Source of the DNA: Actinobacillus equuli
GTDB lineage: Bacteria; Pseudomonadota; Gammaproteobacteria; Enterobacterales; Pasteurellaceae
Direction: 5' to 3'
DNA length: 64,000 nucleotides
Assembly: GCF_900636745.1 (NCBI RefSeq)
Contig: NZ_LR134310.1
Span: 496,001 to 560,000, forward strand
Shown: piece by piece, positions 1 to 7,887 of the stretch
How positions within the stretch are numbered: position 1 is the first letter of the stretch
Layout: every line of letters begins with the position of its first letter
Program-made: the position numbers and the translations under genes
Notes under the pieces: model-generated
The model's input: only the letters and a program-made list of their open reading frames with translations
What the model was told of the DNA's origin: nothing
Database searches by the model: none

Positions 1-441
1 TTTCTGCTTATCAAATTTAACTTCTGTCCAAATCTCCAAAGCAATACCAGTAAAATGATTAGAAAATTGCTCTTTACTTAATTTTTTTCTACCAAAAGCT
101 GGATCATGAATAATAAAATTTTTATCAGTCACTTTAGTTAATACGACAAAATGATTAAAATCCCAATGTAAAATACAAGGTAAACGTAGTTGATTAACTT
201 CTTCCAATTCAAGTGATAAAGGACGAGTTATAAAACCTAAGTGACGAGAAATATCAATAAGATTTTGTAAATTTACACCTCTAGAAGATACTCCATACTG
301 GCTACGTAAATTAAATAAATTAGTCTTACCATGATGATAATAACCTAAAATCATAGATAAGCACGCTAACCCACATTCAGCGGTTTCCGTCTGTAAGGTT
401 ACAGGAACTTTTCTGAAAAAATTAAAATTCAACTGTTCCAT
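1..441 (-). CDS. C39 peptidase/ABC exporter, N-terminal part (bacteriocin processing and export)
   Basis: Only the first 147 residues are in the window; the gene runs off the left edge. They form a peptidase C39 domain, which cuts double-glycine leaders from bacteriocin precursors during export. The oxyanion Gln17 and catalytic Cys23 lie in QTETAECGLAC, His97 in NHFVVL and Asp113 in HDPAFG, so the protease triad is intact. By family, a transmembrane domain and an ATPase domain should follow outside the window. The ATG overlaps the stop of the upstream adaptor gene by one base (TAATG), so the two are translationally coupled. Its nearest relatives should be CvaB/LahT-like exporters. The family call is secure; the cargo is inferred from the double-glycine precursor 1.5 kb upstream in the same direction. 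Confidence 0.9.
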   Translation of the reverse strand, partial: MEQLNFNFFRKVPVTLQTETAECGLACLSMILGYYHHGKTNLFNLRSQYGVSSRGVNLQNLIDISRHLGFITRPLSLELEEVNQLRLPCILHWDFNHFVVLTKVTDKNFIIHDPAFGRKKLSKEQFSNHFTGIALEIWTEVKFDKQK

Positions 442-1700
442 TATTCTTCCATTGTTTTAGTTAGTTGATATAAAGGGAAAAGCATCCATTCATATAATTT
501 ACGTTTTTCTAAGAACAAAGTAGCTTCCGCTTTCATTCCATTCATAAAATATAAATCCCTATCATTATAAGTAATTGATTGATCAGGCAATTCTGCTGTT
601 ATTTTATATAAAGGAATATTCTCGTTTGTCTCTAATGGTAAGTTTCTATAAAAACTAAGTTCTTGCAGAGAAGCCGGTAAACTGGAAATAGAGCGAATGT
701 ATCCTTTAAATTGTCCGAATTTCTCAAATGGAAAAGCCTCATAGCGTATATTGATTTCATCATTTAACTTAATAAACGAAATAGCACTATTTGGTACCCA
801 CATAACTAATCGATATTTACCTTTATTCAAAGGTGAAATTTGTGATAAGGGATCACCTTCTTTAAGAACCTGCCCAATAGTTGCACTAATAGACTCGACG
901 ACTCCATCCATAGGAGCATTAATGATTAATTCGGAAATAGATTCAAATTCTAATAAACGTATGCGTAAGTCATTCTGTTGCAATTCATAACGAATAATAT
1001 TGTTTTGAAAATTCGTTTTTTGCGTTTCAATTTCATTTTCTAAATGTAAAATAGCGGACTCTTGCTGAATCAACTCCATTTTTATCTCATCAGAAAGTGA
1101 CTTTTGAGAAAAATATCTTGCTCGTTGACTATTTACTTCATCATTACTCGAATAACCTTGTTTGAATAATTTCTCATATTTTTTTACTAAATCCATATAT
1201 TTATTTAAAGTTCTCTCTATTTCAATAAGATATTGACTTTTTTCTTTATGAATCTTTTGATGATTATCAATTTGTTTTCTAAGACTGAGTAATGTTTCTG
1301 CCTCATTTTTTCGTAATAAAGCAATAGAATTATCAATAGATTGAATTTGTTTTTGCAACGATTGGATAGAATTTAAGCTTGTATCACCACTTTTAGAAAT
1401 CCTATCTAAAGTAATTTTAAATAGAGGCTGTCCCTTTGTGACCTTCTGATGTGCTTCTATATATTTCTCAGAAATATAACCTGATTTATTAGCAGAAAGT
1501 ATAACCGGATGAGATTGCATAACAATTTCACCGACTATATTTGTCCGACGAGTATAATCTGCAAAAGTAATAAAAAAGACAAATGATAAAATAAGAATAA
1601 AAGAAACGGAAAAAACTAACCAACTTGGCAATGAAGAAATAATTACAGCTGTGCTTTTCCATTTTTTATTATGAAAGTTTATTGCTTTTTGACGGAACAT
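441..1700 (-). CDS. HlyD/CvaA-family periplasmic adaptor for bacteriocin export
   Basis: 419-residue membrane-fusion protein that should link the C39 ABC exporter in the inner membrane to an outer-membrane channel such as TolC. Residues about 1-26 are cytoplasmic and basic, and one membrane helix spans about 27-48. A beta/lipoyl half-motif follows (IVGEIVMQSHPVILSA). A long coiled coil, rich in Q, E, K and L, covers about 107-250. The second lipoyl half lies near APMDGVVESI (about 262-272), and a beta-barrel C-terminus completes it. That is the order seen in CvaA-type adaptors. The start is the ATG at 1700; no strong Shine-Dalgarno sequence is visible. It sits between the candidate immunity ORF and the exporter gene, which it overlaps by one base. 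Base composition is clearly more AT-rich than the core genes to the right. Confidence 0.88.
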   Translation of the reverse strand: MFRQKAINFHNKKWKSTAVIISSLPSWLVFSVSFILILSFVFFITFADYTRRTNIVGEIVMQSHPVILSANKSGYISEKYIEAHQKVTKGQPLFKITLDRISKSGDTSLNSIQSLQKQIQSIDNSIALLRKNEAETLLSLRKQIDNHQKIHKEKSQYLIEIERTLNKYMDLVKKYEKLFKQGYSSNDEVNSQRARYFSQKSLSDEIKMELIQQESAILHLENEIETQKTNFQNNIIRYELQQNDLRIRLLEFESISELIINAPMDGVVESISATIGQVLKEGDPLSQISPLNKGKYRLVMWVPNSAISFIKLNDEINIRYEAFPFEKFGQFKGYIRSISSLPASLQELSFYRNLPLETNENIPLYKITAELPDQSITYNDRDLYFMNGMKAEATLFLEKRKLYEWMLFPLYQLTKTMEE

Positions 1701-1787
1701 ATTTATCTTATTATCTAAATTATATTTTTATATCTAACTTAATAATTATAATAAACAACATCTAAACCACACTTATTAACATCACAT

Positions 1788-1937
1788 TTAATTCTTTTTT
1801 CCAAAATAAAAATCTACAAACAACACCACCCAAAAACATAAAAAATCAAACACATATTCATTCATATAAAAAGGAATATTTGGATAAATTATCTTTGAAC
1901 AAAATACAAAGAAAACAAATGCAACTATGAATTTCAT
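1788..1937 (-). CDS. 49-residue two-helix membrane protein, candidate bacteriocin immunity protein
   Basis: Small ORF read directly from the minus strand: ATG at 1937, TAA at 1788-1790, preceded by AGAGGT at a good ribosome-binding distance. The product begins MKFIVAFVFFVFCSKII and ends VDFYFGKKN. It has two very hydrophobic stretches (about residues 2-17 and 29-45) joined by a short polar loop with the lysines at the end, so it is probably an inner-membrane protein. It lies directly between the double-glycine precursor and the export genes, the usual place for a cognate immunity gene, and small size with few membrane helices is typical of class II microcin and bacteriocin immunity proteins. 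I recognise no family, so the function is inferred from position and topology only. A small membrane accessory protein is the alternative. Confidence 0.6.
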   Translation of the reverse strand: MKFIVAFVFFVFCSKIIYPNIPFYMNEYVFDFLCFWVVLFVDFYFGKKN

Positions 1938-1952
1938 ATATACCTCTTTTAT

Positions 1953-1978
1953 ATAGGCCACCTATAAAAGTGGCCTAT
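1953..1978. repeat. 9-bp perfect inverted repeat between precursor and candidate immunity gene
   Basis: ATAGGCCAC at 1953-1961 and GTGGCCTAT at 1970-1978 pair perfectly across an 8-base loop. It starts 10 bases past the precursor's stop on the minus strand and ends just before the ribosome-binding site of the small membrane ORF. There is no T-run after it on the minus strand, so it looks like an mRNA-stabilising or partial-termination hairpin that would favour precursor over downstream transcript, not a full terminator. Confidence 0.7.
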
Positions 1979-1988
1979 TGTTTAGTTA

Positions 1989-2210
1989 TTATAGATCACC
2001 ATTAAATGAGAATCTGCCTGTAATGATAGATGGGTCTTTTCTAAAAGAATCTGCTTGTTTATGACCAAAATCATTTAAATTCTTTTCTACTTTTTCTGTG
2101 ACTTTATCTAGATATTTCGAGCCTATATAACTTCCCAAAAAACCGGCAATACCAGCAGCCCAGTGACCACCACTTACATTAACAATTTCTATTTTATTAA
2201 GTTCTTTCAT
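1989..2210 (-). CDS. Double-glycine bacteriocin (class II microcin-like) precursor
   Basis: 73-residue precursor. The first 15 residues, MKELNKIEIVNVSGG, form a textbook double-glycine leader (hydrophobic positions 4, 7, 9/10 and 12, with Gly14-Gly15 before the cut), as in colicin V and class II microcins. The 58-residue mature part begins HWAAGIAGFLG and carries spaced glycines (20, 23, 26, 30) that resemble a glycine zipper for membrane insertion. It then turns into a charged K/E/D-rich half. There are no cysteines, so it has no disulfides. A strong AAGGAG site lies 6 bases before the ATG. A C39 exporter and HlyD adaptor follow downstream. The leader type is plain in the sequence; killing activity and target are inferred. 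Other exported peptides with such leaders, for example signals, remain possible. Confidence 0.82.
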   Translation of the reverse strand: MKELNKIEIVNVSGGHWAAGIAGFLGSYIGSKYLDKVTEKVEKNLNDFGHKQADSFRKDPSIITGRFSFNGDL

Positions 2211-2238
2211 AAAATTCTCCTTGTAAAATTATTCAATA

Positions 2239-2277
2239 TTTACGTAGTGGTAAATCTTCAATCTACCACTACGTAAA
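2239..2277. repeat. 14-bp perfect dyad in the 5' leader of the bacteriocin precursor
   Basis: TTTACGTAGTGGTA at 2239-2252 and its exact complement at 2264-2277 flank an 11-base loop. On the minus strand it lies between the proposed -10 element and the ribosome-binding site, at or just after the expected transcription start. It could be a 5' stabilising hairpin, an attenuator, or the operator of a repressor acting at +1. Confidence 0.75.
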
Positions 2278-2286
2278 CTATAACAC
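2278..2286 (-). promoter_or_regulatory. Extended -10 promoter element for the bacteriocin precursor
   Basis: The minus strand reads TGTTATAGT, which fits the extended -10 pattern TGnTATAAT with one mismatch. No -35 hexamer is well placed (TTGTGA is only 14 bases upstream), which suits a promoter that needs an activator. The start of transcription would fall near 2271. Confidence 0.5.
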
Positions 2287-2317
2287 GTTCAAAATTTCAC
2301 AATACTCTTAGAAAAAA

Positions 2318-2341
2318 TTTTTGCGATCTAAGTCGAAAAAA
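2318..2341. promoter_or_regulatory. CRP-S (competence regulatory element) site upstream of the bacteriocin precursor
   Basis: The core is TGCGA-N6-TCGAA at 2322-2337, flanked by T-runs on the left and A-runs on the right. The Pasteurellaceae competence element is TGCGA-N6-TCGCA with T5/A5 flanks, so 9 of the 10 core bases match. Its centre lies about 58 bases upstream of the start predicted from the extended -10 element, close to the -61.5 position used by CRP as a class I activator. The only gene it could serve in either direction is the precursor. CRP-S sites need Sxy (TfoX) in addition to CRP; the link to Sxy is inference. Confidence 0.6.
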
Positions 2342-2436
2342 TAAAAATATATTTCTGACTTTTATTCAATTTAATGTATGATAAGGGGTCATTTAAAATC
2401 AAAAATATTAAGTAAGTATAATTTAAGTAGCATATA

Positions 2437-2469
2437 CAAAAAAGAGAGATAAATTTGATATCTCTCTTT
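2437..2469 (-). terminator. Rho-independent terminator after purT
   Basis: On the minus strand an 11-bp perfect stem (AAAGAGAGATA with its complement, at 2441-2451 and 2459-2469) with a 7-base loop runs into a T-tract formed by the A-run at 2438-2443. It insulates the bacteriocin block from purT. Confidence 0.8.
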
Positions 2470-2490
2470 ATAAAGGAATTAGGTAAAATA

Positions 2491-2515
2491 CCAGTAATTT
2501 CACTACTGGCATTTT
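2491..2515. terminator. Hairpin just past the purT stop
   Basis: CCAGTA at 2491-2496 pairs with TACTGG at 2504-2509. A T5 run follows on the plus strand and a weaker ATTTT on the minus strand. It is probably an additional 3' end signal for purT. Confidence 0.5.
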
Positions 2516-2527
2516 TAACAGAAGGGA

Positions 2528-3709
2528 TTAAAGCTGTACCGCTAATTTCGCATAGGCACGTTCAGCCTTGGCTAAGGCTTTTTCGGTGTTCTCGTCACGA
2601 GCTAAGATAACTCCCAAACGGCGGTGACCGTTTACTTCACCTTTACCGAATAAACGAATATTGGTGCCTATTTCTTCCAGTACTTTATCAAGATTGCCGA
2701 AAGTCACGTTATTCGACTTACCTTCCACTACAATCGCTTTGGAAGCCGCCGAGCTAATTTGATAAATTTCCGGAATTGGCAAACCTAAAATCGCACGGGC
2801 GTGCAAAGCGAACTGTGAAAGCTCTTGAGAAGCCATTGTCACCATTCCCGTATCGTGCGGACGAGGTGAAACTTCGTTAAAGATAATTTCATCGCCACAA
2901 ACAAACAATTCCACACCAAAAATACCACGTCCGCCTAATGCCGTTGTAATTCGCTCTGCGGTTTCTTGCGCACGTTTTAATGCAAGCTCGGACATCGCTT
3001 GCGGTTGCCAAGATTCGCGATAATCACCGTCTTCTTGGCGATGCCCGATTGGTGCTAAGAAAGACGTACCGTTTACATGGCGTACGGTTAGCTGAGTAAT
3101 TTCATAATCGAATTTAATAAAGCCTTCCACAATCACACGCCCGCCACCGGCACGTCCGCCTTCTTGCGAATAATCCCATGCCTGTTGAATTTGATCCTCA
3201 GATTTAATCACTGATTGTCCGTGACCGGATGATGACATAATCGGTTTAACTACACATGGAATACCAATCTCTGCAACTGCTTGTTTAAAATCTTCCAGAT
3301 TATCTACAAAACGATAGGGCGATGTTTTTAAACCGAGTTCTTCTGCGGCTAAACGGCGAATACCTTCACGGTTCATTGTTAATTGCGTAGCTTTTGCAGT
3401 CGGTACAACATTGTAACCTTCTTGCTCTAACTCAACGAGTGTTGCCGTTGCAATCGCTTCAACTTCCGGCACGATAAAATCCGGCTTCTCTTGTTCCACT
3501 AATGCACGTAATGCCACTCCATCTAACATGGAGATCGTATAAGCTCTATGCGCCACTTGTTGCGCCGGTGCATTTTCATAGCGATCCACCGCAACTACTT
3601 CTACTCCCAGACGTTGTAACTCAATTACAACTTCTTTACCCAATTCTCCCGAACCAAGCATCATTACTTTCGTTGCATTCGGTCTTAATGGCGTGCCAAT
3701 TGTGGTCAT
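2528..3709 (-). CDS. purT: Formate-dependent phosphoribosylglycinamide formyltransferase (PurT)
   Basis: 393 residues, full length for PurT (GAR transformylase 2). It uses ATP and formate to formylate GAR in de novo purine synthesis, an alternative to folate-dependent PurN. It is an ATP-grasp enzyme: an N-terminal dinucleotide-like fold with [10 protein letters not shown] (about 16-25), a nucleotide-binding strand [14 protein letters not shown] (about 152-165), and the conserved [13 protein letters not shown] metal/ATP loop in the last third. A consensus PurR box overlaps its promoter and two hairpins follow its stop, so it is a single-gene unit repressed when purines are plentiful. Confidence 0.96.
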   Translation of the reverse strand: MTTIGTPLRPNATKVMMLGSGELGKEVVIELQRLGVEVVAVDRYENAPAQQVAHRAYTISMLDGVALRALVEQEKPDFIVPEVEAIATATLVELEQEGYNVVPTAKATQLTMNREGIRRLAAEELGLKTSPYRFVDNLEDFKQAVAEIGIPCVVKPIMSSSGHGQSVIKSEDQIQQAWDYSQEGGRAGGGRVIVEGFIKFDYEITQLTVRHVNGTSFLAPIGHRQEDGDYRESWQPQAMSELALKRAQETAERITTALGGRGIFGVELFVCGDEIIFNEVSPRPHDTGMVTMASQELSQFALHARAILGLPIPEIYQISSAASKAIVVEGKSNNVTFGNLDKVLEEIGTNIRLFGKGEVNGHRRLGVILARDENTEKALAKAERAYAKLAVQL

Positions 3710-3730
3710 TTTTGATCCTCTTTGATTTAA

Positions 3731-3745
3731 AGCAAACGTTTGCGT
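3731..3745. promoter_or_regulatory. PurR operator of purT
   Basis: The minus strand reads ACGCAAACGTTTGCT, a near-perfect PurR box (consensus ACGCAAACGTTTTC). It lies between a TATAAT -10 element (minus strand, 3748-3753) and the ATG, so bound PurR would block initiation. Confidence 0.88.
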
Positions 3746-3759
3746 GAATTATATAATAA

Positions 3760-3802
3760 AAGCGGTAAGATTTTGTAAAAAATTTGCTAAATCTTACCGC
3801 TT
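3760..3802 (-). terminator. Terminator of plsB built from an inverted uptake-signal-like pair
   Basis: AAGCGGTAAGATTT (3760-3773) and its exact complement (3789-3802) form a 14-bp stem. On the minus strand TTTTATT follows. The sequence is a variant of the uptake signal (GTAAGATTT in place of GTCAAATTT). It ends directly at the purT promoter. Confidence 0.8.
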
Positions 3803-3822
3803 GTTAAGTGCTAATCGAGTGA

Positions 3823-6267
3823 TTATGCTGATTTATCGTCCGCTTTCTCAAGCTCTTCCGCTTTTTCCATCGCACCTTGAATAGTGAGCTGAATTTCAAC
3901 CGAAATCAACGTTCTCAGCATTTCCTCCGCTTCCATGACTTTCGCAATGACTGCATTGCCTTGTTCATCAAAGTAACCCTGTGCTTTCAAACTTGCACTA
4001 AAAGTTGAGAAAATCGCTTTATCGAAAAACTCAGGTGCATTGATACCATGCAAAATCGAAAGACGTTGTGCGATAGAACGGCTTTCTTTTTCTAACGCAT
4101 TACGGCTTATTTCCGGTTGCTCTAACAAGACACTTAAGCTGATGTAGTAACGTTGTAAAATTTCACGCACACCTGCCGCATGCAGCTGTAATGCTCTCAC
4201 ACGAGAACGATTAATTTTTAATACGTCACTTTCGTATTTGATAATTTGCTGGCGAGCAAATTCGGTTAAAATCAATTCAACTTGGTGACGCACTTCACTT
4301 TCTTCAAAATGAAGGAATAACTCGGCTTTTAAGAACGGGTAAATATGACTTACCGTTTTCATAATCAGATCTTTGGATACCGACTCATGGTGTAAGACGA
4401 TACTTGCAACCAATGATGGCAGCACAAACAGATGCTGAATGTTATTACGATAATAAGTCATCAACACCGCTGATTCACGATCTAAGCGAATCATTTCACC
4501 AAAATTATCTTTCTCACTCACCACACCGGAACGAGGCAGCGTAAGCACGTGTTGTAACATTTCTTCCGCTGATGCTTTCGGGATAGTGATATCCGCCGAA
4601 TAAGGTACGTTTTTAAATAATTGTAGGTAGCTATCTACTTGCTCAATTAATTGTTCACTTGCTAACGCTCGCTGACGAGAAGCTAACAATACCGAGCCGA
4701 TCAGATTTTTCGCATTCACCGCAGCCGCATTATTGATATTCACCATAACCTGCTGAGCCACAGCATCAACCGCATCATTTAACCATTTCGGACGAGCATC
4801 TTCAGAAGGTGGTTCTTTCCATTCTGGGAAATGCTGATTCAAATAATTGTTTACTTGAATCGGCTCACCGAAATTCACATAACCCTGCCCTAAATTACGT
4901 AATTTTTTAATCACACGTAACACTAAGCCGGCATTTTCTTTTTCTTTCTCTGCGCCTCGTAGTTCTTTTGCGTAAGTATCCACTTCAAGCACGTGTTCAT
5001 AACCGATATAAACCGGCACAATGCTAATCGGGCGAGTCAAACCACGTTGTAGAGCTTGTAATGTCATCGACATCATACCGGTTTTCGGCTCAAGTAAACG
5101 CCCGGTACGAGAACGACCGCCTTCGATAAAATATTCTACCGAATAGCCACGATAAAATAACTCTGCCAAATACTCACGGAAAATCGTTGAATATAAGCGG
5201 TTACCTTTGAAAGTACGGCGAATAAAGAATGCCCCGCCACGACGGAAAAACGGCCCTGCCGGCCAGAAGTTTAAATTTATACCTGCAGCGATATGTGGCG
5301 GCACTAAACCTTGATGGTACAAAATGTATGACAACAATAAATAGTCCATATGACTACGATGACACGGAACATAAACAATCTCATGCCCTTCTAGAGAAAG
5401 CTTGCGTACACGATCCGCATTCTGTACGCTAATACCTTGATATAATTTATTCCATAACCAACTTAACACGCGATCCGCCATACGTAGCGTCTCGTGGCTA
5501 ACATCAGCCGCAATCTCATCTAAGATTTTTTCCGCTTCTTGTTGCGCTTTTTCTTTTGAAATCTTTTTCGATTTCGCTTCGTCTTCAATCGCCTGCACAA
5601 TTGTCGGCAATTGGATCAGCTTATTAAACATCGCTTGGCGATCAGGCAAACGAGGCCCCATTGCCGAATAACGCTGCTTAGCAAAGTGCATTTTAGCTAC
5701 ACGAGCCAACTTTTGCGCCAAACCTTCTTCCGCATCGTGTTCTGTCACCATATAACGTAAAGATAATGCTTGGGAAAAACGCACGAAATTATCTCGCCCG
5801 AACCAAATCATGGCGATGATACGCTGAAAAGTACTCATAAAACGTAGAGATGGTGCTTTTTCTTTGCCCGGAGAACGTCCCCATAACACAGATACCGGCA
5901 CAAGCTGCACATCTAAATTTTCATCAGCACGATGCAAATCAAGATAACGATAGAAGAGAGATTCAGTCTCGCTTTTTGCTCCTTTCGATTTAAAAAAACG
6001 ACGACCTTCATCTAAAAAGACATAACGAGGTAAGGACTGACCGTTAATCTCATTATTTTGTAAAGGATCAGGCAAATTAAGCACCTGACAATTCTTTTGT
6101 AGAATTAATAAATCCGTTTGAGACGTATAAGGCAATACGTAAATAATAGGTTGCGATAGATTTAATGAAAGCTCGTTCACCGGATCGGTAGGAATAGAAC
6201 GAGATTTAACCAACAATGAAAGCGGAACATTCAACACTTTCCGATAAAAGTTTAAGAGGCTAGACAT
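3823..6267 (-). CDS. plsB: Glycerol-3-phosphate 1-O-acyltransferase (PlsB)
   Basis: 814 residues, the usual length for gammaproteobacterial PlsB, an inner-membrane-associated enzyme that acylates sn-glycerol-3-phosphate at position 1 with acyl-CoA or acyl-ACP, the first step of phospholipid synthesis. The acyltransferase signature HRSHMD (H-x4-D, residues 303-308) supplies the catalytic His and Asp. Further conserved blocks are [20 protein letters not shown] and [20 protein letters not shown], which bind the glycerol phosphate. The start has AAGGA at a proper distance. It diverges from lexA; the plsB-lexA neighbourhood is also found in enterobacteria. Confidence 0.97.
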   Translation of the reverse strand: MSSLLNFYRKVLNVPLSLLVKSRSIPTDPVNELSLNLSQPIIYVLPYTSQTDLLILQKNCQVLNLPDPLQNNEINGQSLPRYVFLDEGRRFFKSKGAKSETESLFYRYLDLHRADENLDVQLVPVSVLWGRSPGKEKAPSLRFMSTFQRIIAMIWFGRDNFVRFSQALSLRYMVTEHDAEEGLAQKLARVAKMHFAKQRYSAMGPRLPDRQAMFNKLIQLPTIVQAIEDEAKSKKISKEKAQQEAEKILDEIAADVSHETLRMADRVLSWLWNKLYQGISVQNADRVRKLSLEGHEIVYVPCHRSHMDYLLLSYILYHQGLVPPHIAAGINLNFWPAGPFFRRGGAFFIRRTFKGNRLYSTIFREYLAELFYRGYSVEYFIEGGRSRTGRLLEPKTGMMSMTLQALQRGLTRPISIVPVYIGYEHVLEVDTYAKELRGAEKEKENAGLVLRVIKKLRNLGQGYVNFGEPIQVNNYLNQHFPEWKEPPSEDARPKWLNDAVDAVAQQVMVNINNAAAVNAKNLIGSVLLASRQRALASEQLIEQVDSYLQLFKNVPYSADITIPKASAEEMLQHVLTLPRSGVVSEKDNFGEMIRLDRESAVLMTYYRNNIQHLFVLPSLVASIVLHHESVSKDLIMKTVSHIYPFLKAELFLHFEESEVRHQVELILTEFARQQIIKYESDVLKINRSRVRALQLHAAGVREILQRYYISLSVLLEQPEISRNALEKESRSIAQRLSILHGINAPEFFDKAIFSTFSASLKAQGYFDEQGNAVIAKVMEAEEMLRTLISVEIQLTIQGAMEKAEELEKADDKSA

Positions 6268-6377
6268 TTTAATATCCTTAATTGTTATGGTTTATGCCAT
6301 CTATATGTATACAAAATATAGTTTACCATAAATTTGTCAGAATTTTCTGAATTTATCTAGTTACAAATAAAAAATTA

Positions 6378-6393
6378 CTGTATATAATGACAC
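6378..6393. promoter_or_regulatory. LexA box 1 of lexA
   Basis: CTGTATATAATGACAC fits CTGT-N8-ACAG with one mismatch and contains the likely -10 TATAAT (6383-6388). Bound repressor would cover the promoter. Confidence 0.82.
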
Positions 6394-6399
6394 AAATTT

Positions 6400-6415
6400 C
6401 TGTATATAAAGACAG
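6400..6415. promoter_or_regulatory. LexA box 2 of lexA
   Basis: CTGTATATAAAGACAG matches CTGT-N8-ACAG exactly. It lies 6 bases past box 1 and just ahead of the ribosome-binding site, the tandem arrangement known for autoregulated lexA genes. Confidence 0.9.
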
Positions 6416-6425
6416 TGAGGAAAAA

Positions 6426-7061
6426 ATGTCACGTAAACACTTAACTGCTCGTCAGCAAGAAATCTTTGATTTTGTCAAACACCATATTGAAACCACTGGT
6501 ATGCCGCCAACACGAGTGGAAATTGCAAGAGAAATCGGTTTCAAATCACCCAATGCGGCAGAAGAACACTTAAAAGCACTAGCGCGTAAGGGTTATATTG
6601 AAATGCTTTCCGGTACTTCACGTGGTATTCGCATCTTAGTGAATAATGAAACCGAAGAAGCAGCTAATGATGACGGCTTACCTTTAATTGGAAAAGTAGC
6701 AGCGGGTACGCCGATTATGGCGATTGAACACGTTGAGAGCCATTATCCGGTAAACGGTGCAATGTTTAATCCGAATGCGGATTACTTACTTAAAGTAAAT
6801 GGCAACTCGATGGAAAAAATTGGTATCTTAGACGGTGATTTACTTGCCGTGCATAAAACAAACTTTGCTCGTAACGGTCAGGTTGTTGTCGCACGAGTTG
6901 ATGATGAAGTTACCGTAAAACGTTTAGAGAAAAAAGGTGATCTCATTTATCTTCATCCAGAAAATGATGAATTAGAACCAATTATTGTTGATCCTCGCAT
7001 AGAATATATCGAAATCGAAGGGATTGCCGTTGGTGTGATTCGTAATAACGCGTGGATGTAA
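6426..7061 (+). CDS. lexA: SOS repressor LexA
   Basis: 211 residues. I place the start at ATG 6426 ([10 protein letters not shown]), preceded by GTGAGG; the upstream in-frame ATG at 6387 lies inside the LexA boxes. Residues 1-70 are the winged-helix DNA-binding domain and 80-211 the S24 self-cleavage domain. The scissile bond is Ala93-Gly94 (VAAG) and the catalytic dyad is Ser128 (NGNSME) and Lys165 (TVKRL). RecA filaments trigger its cleavage after DNA damage, derepressing SOS genes; recA itself lies at the right edge of this window. Two operator boxes at its own promoter show autoregulation. Confidence 0.97.
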   Translation: MSRKHLTARQQEIFDFVKHHIETTGMPPTRVEIAREIGFKSPNAAEEHLKALARKGYIEMLSGTSRGIRILVNNETEEAANDDGLPLIGKVAAGTPIMAIEHVESHYPVNGAMFNPNADYLLKVNGNSMEKIGILDGDLLAVHKTNFARNGQVVVARVDDEVTVKRLEKKGDLIYLHPENDELEPIIVDPRIEYIEIEGIAVGVIRNNAWM

Positions 7062-7072
7062 CTCTCAATTAT

Positions 7073-7101
7073 TAGGAGAATGAAGATAAATCATTCTCCT
7101 A
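7073..7101 (+). terminator. Strong hairpin after lexA
   Basis: TAGGAGAATGA (7073-7083) and its exact complement (7091-7101) form an 11-bp stem with a 7-base loop. There is no T-run, so it may be a stabilising 3' end or a rho-assisted stop; mutH starts 20 bases later. Confidence 0.55.
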
Positions 7102-7121
7102 TAAGTCATTAGTATATTCTT

Positions 7122-7802
7122 ATGCAACTTTCCACCTTTTCACATTCCGAAGCCGAATTACTTGAAAAAGCAAATTGGCTTGCCGGTTTTACACTTGGTG
7201 AAATCGCCCAGCAATTAAATATGGATGTTCCTCCCGATCTCCTCCGAGATAAAGGTTGGGTCGGGCAATTAATCGAAACGGCTTTAGGCGCAAAAGCCGG
7301 CAGCAAGCCGGAACAGGATTTTGCGCATTTAGGGATTGAACTCAAAACTATTCCTATTAATCATAAAGGTTTTCCTCTAGAAACGACCTTTGTCAGTTTA
7401 GCGCCGCTGACGCAAAATACCGGTATTACCTGGCAAACCTCACACGTTCGCCACAAATTACAAAAAGTATTATGGATTCCGGTGCAAGGAGAAAGACAAA
7501 TTCCGGTTGCAGCACGCCATATAGGACAGCCAATTTTATGGACACCTTCATTTGAACAAGAACAACAGTTGAAAAATGACTGGGAAGAATTAATGGAATA
7601 TATTATTTTTGGGCGTTTAAATGAGATTAATGCCACACTTGGCGAAGTAATGCAATTACGTCCTAAAGGTCGGAATAGTCGATCACTAACGAGTGCAATT
7701 AATCAGCAAGGTGAACGAGTCCAATCTTTACCGTTAGGCTTTTATTTACGTAAACAATTTACCGCCGAAATTTTACAGAATTTTTTACGTTCGCCCCTTT
7801 AA
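7122..7802 (+). CDS. mutH: DNA mismatch repair endonuclease MutH
   Basis: 226 residues, close to E. coli MutH (229). MutH nicks the unmethylated strand at hemimethylated GATC when called by MutL in mismatch repair. The restriction-enzyme-like active site is intact: Asp66, Glu73 and Lys75 in [10 protein letters not shown], each offset by four from the E. coli catalytic residues D70, E77 and K79. Its methylation cue comes from Dam, encoded at 56108-56944. No clear Shine-Dalgarno precedes the ATG. A TerC-family gene follows, the same neighbour as in E. coli (ygdQ). Confidence 0.95.
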   Translation: MQLSTFSHSEAELLEKANWLAGFTLGEIAQQLNMDVPPDLLRDKGWVGQLIETALGAKAGSKPEQDFAHLGIELKTIPINHKGFPLETTFVSLAPLTQNTGITWQTSHVRHKLQKVLWIPVQGERQIPVAARHIGQPILWTPSFEQEQQLKNDWEELMEYIIFGRLNEINATLGEVMQLRPKGRNSRSLTSAINQQGERVQSLPLGFYLRKQFTAEILQNFLRSPL

Positions 7803-7887
7803 TTTTTACATGACTCTCGCTATGATTAGCGCCTTTTAAATTATAGGTGATAACCTATTAAATCTTTCTCTATTAAAAGGACACTTT

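Noticed and set aside
751-990. 79-residue plus-strand frame inside the HlyD adaptor
   Set aside because: Antisense to a clear membrane-fusion protein, with no ribosome-binding site or family features.
6387-6425. Upstream ATG extending LexA by 13 residues
   Set aside because: It lies inside the LexA boxes and promoter; ATG 6426 has the ribosome-binding site and the family N-terminus.
7843-7858. Manganese (yybP-ykoY) riboswitch ahead of the TerC-family gene
   Set aside because: Only a 6-bp ATAGGT/ACCTAT hairpin in an 85-base gap; the conserved riboswitch loops are absent.
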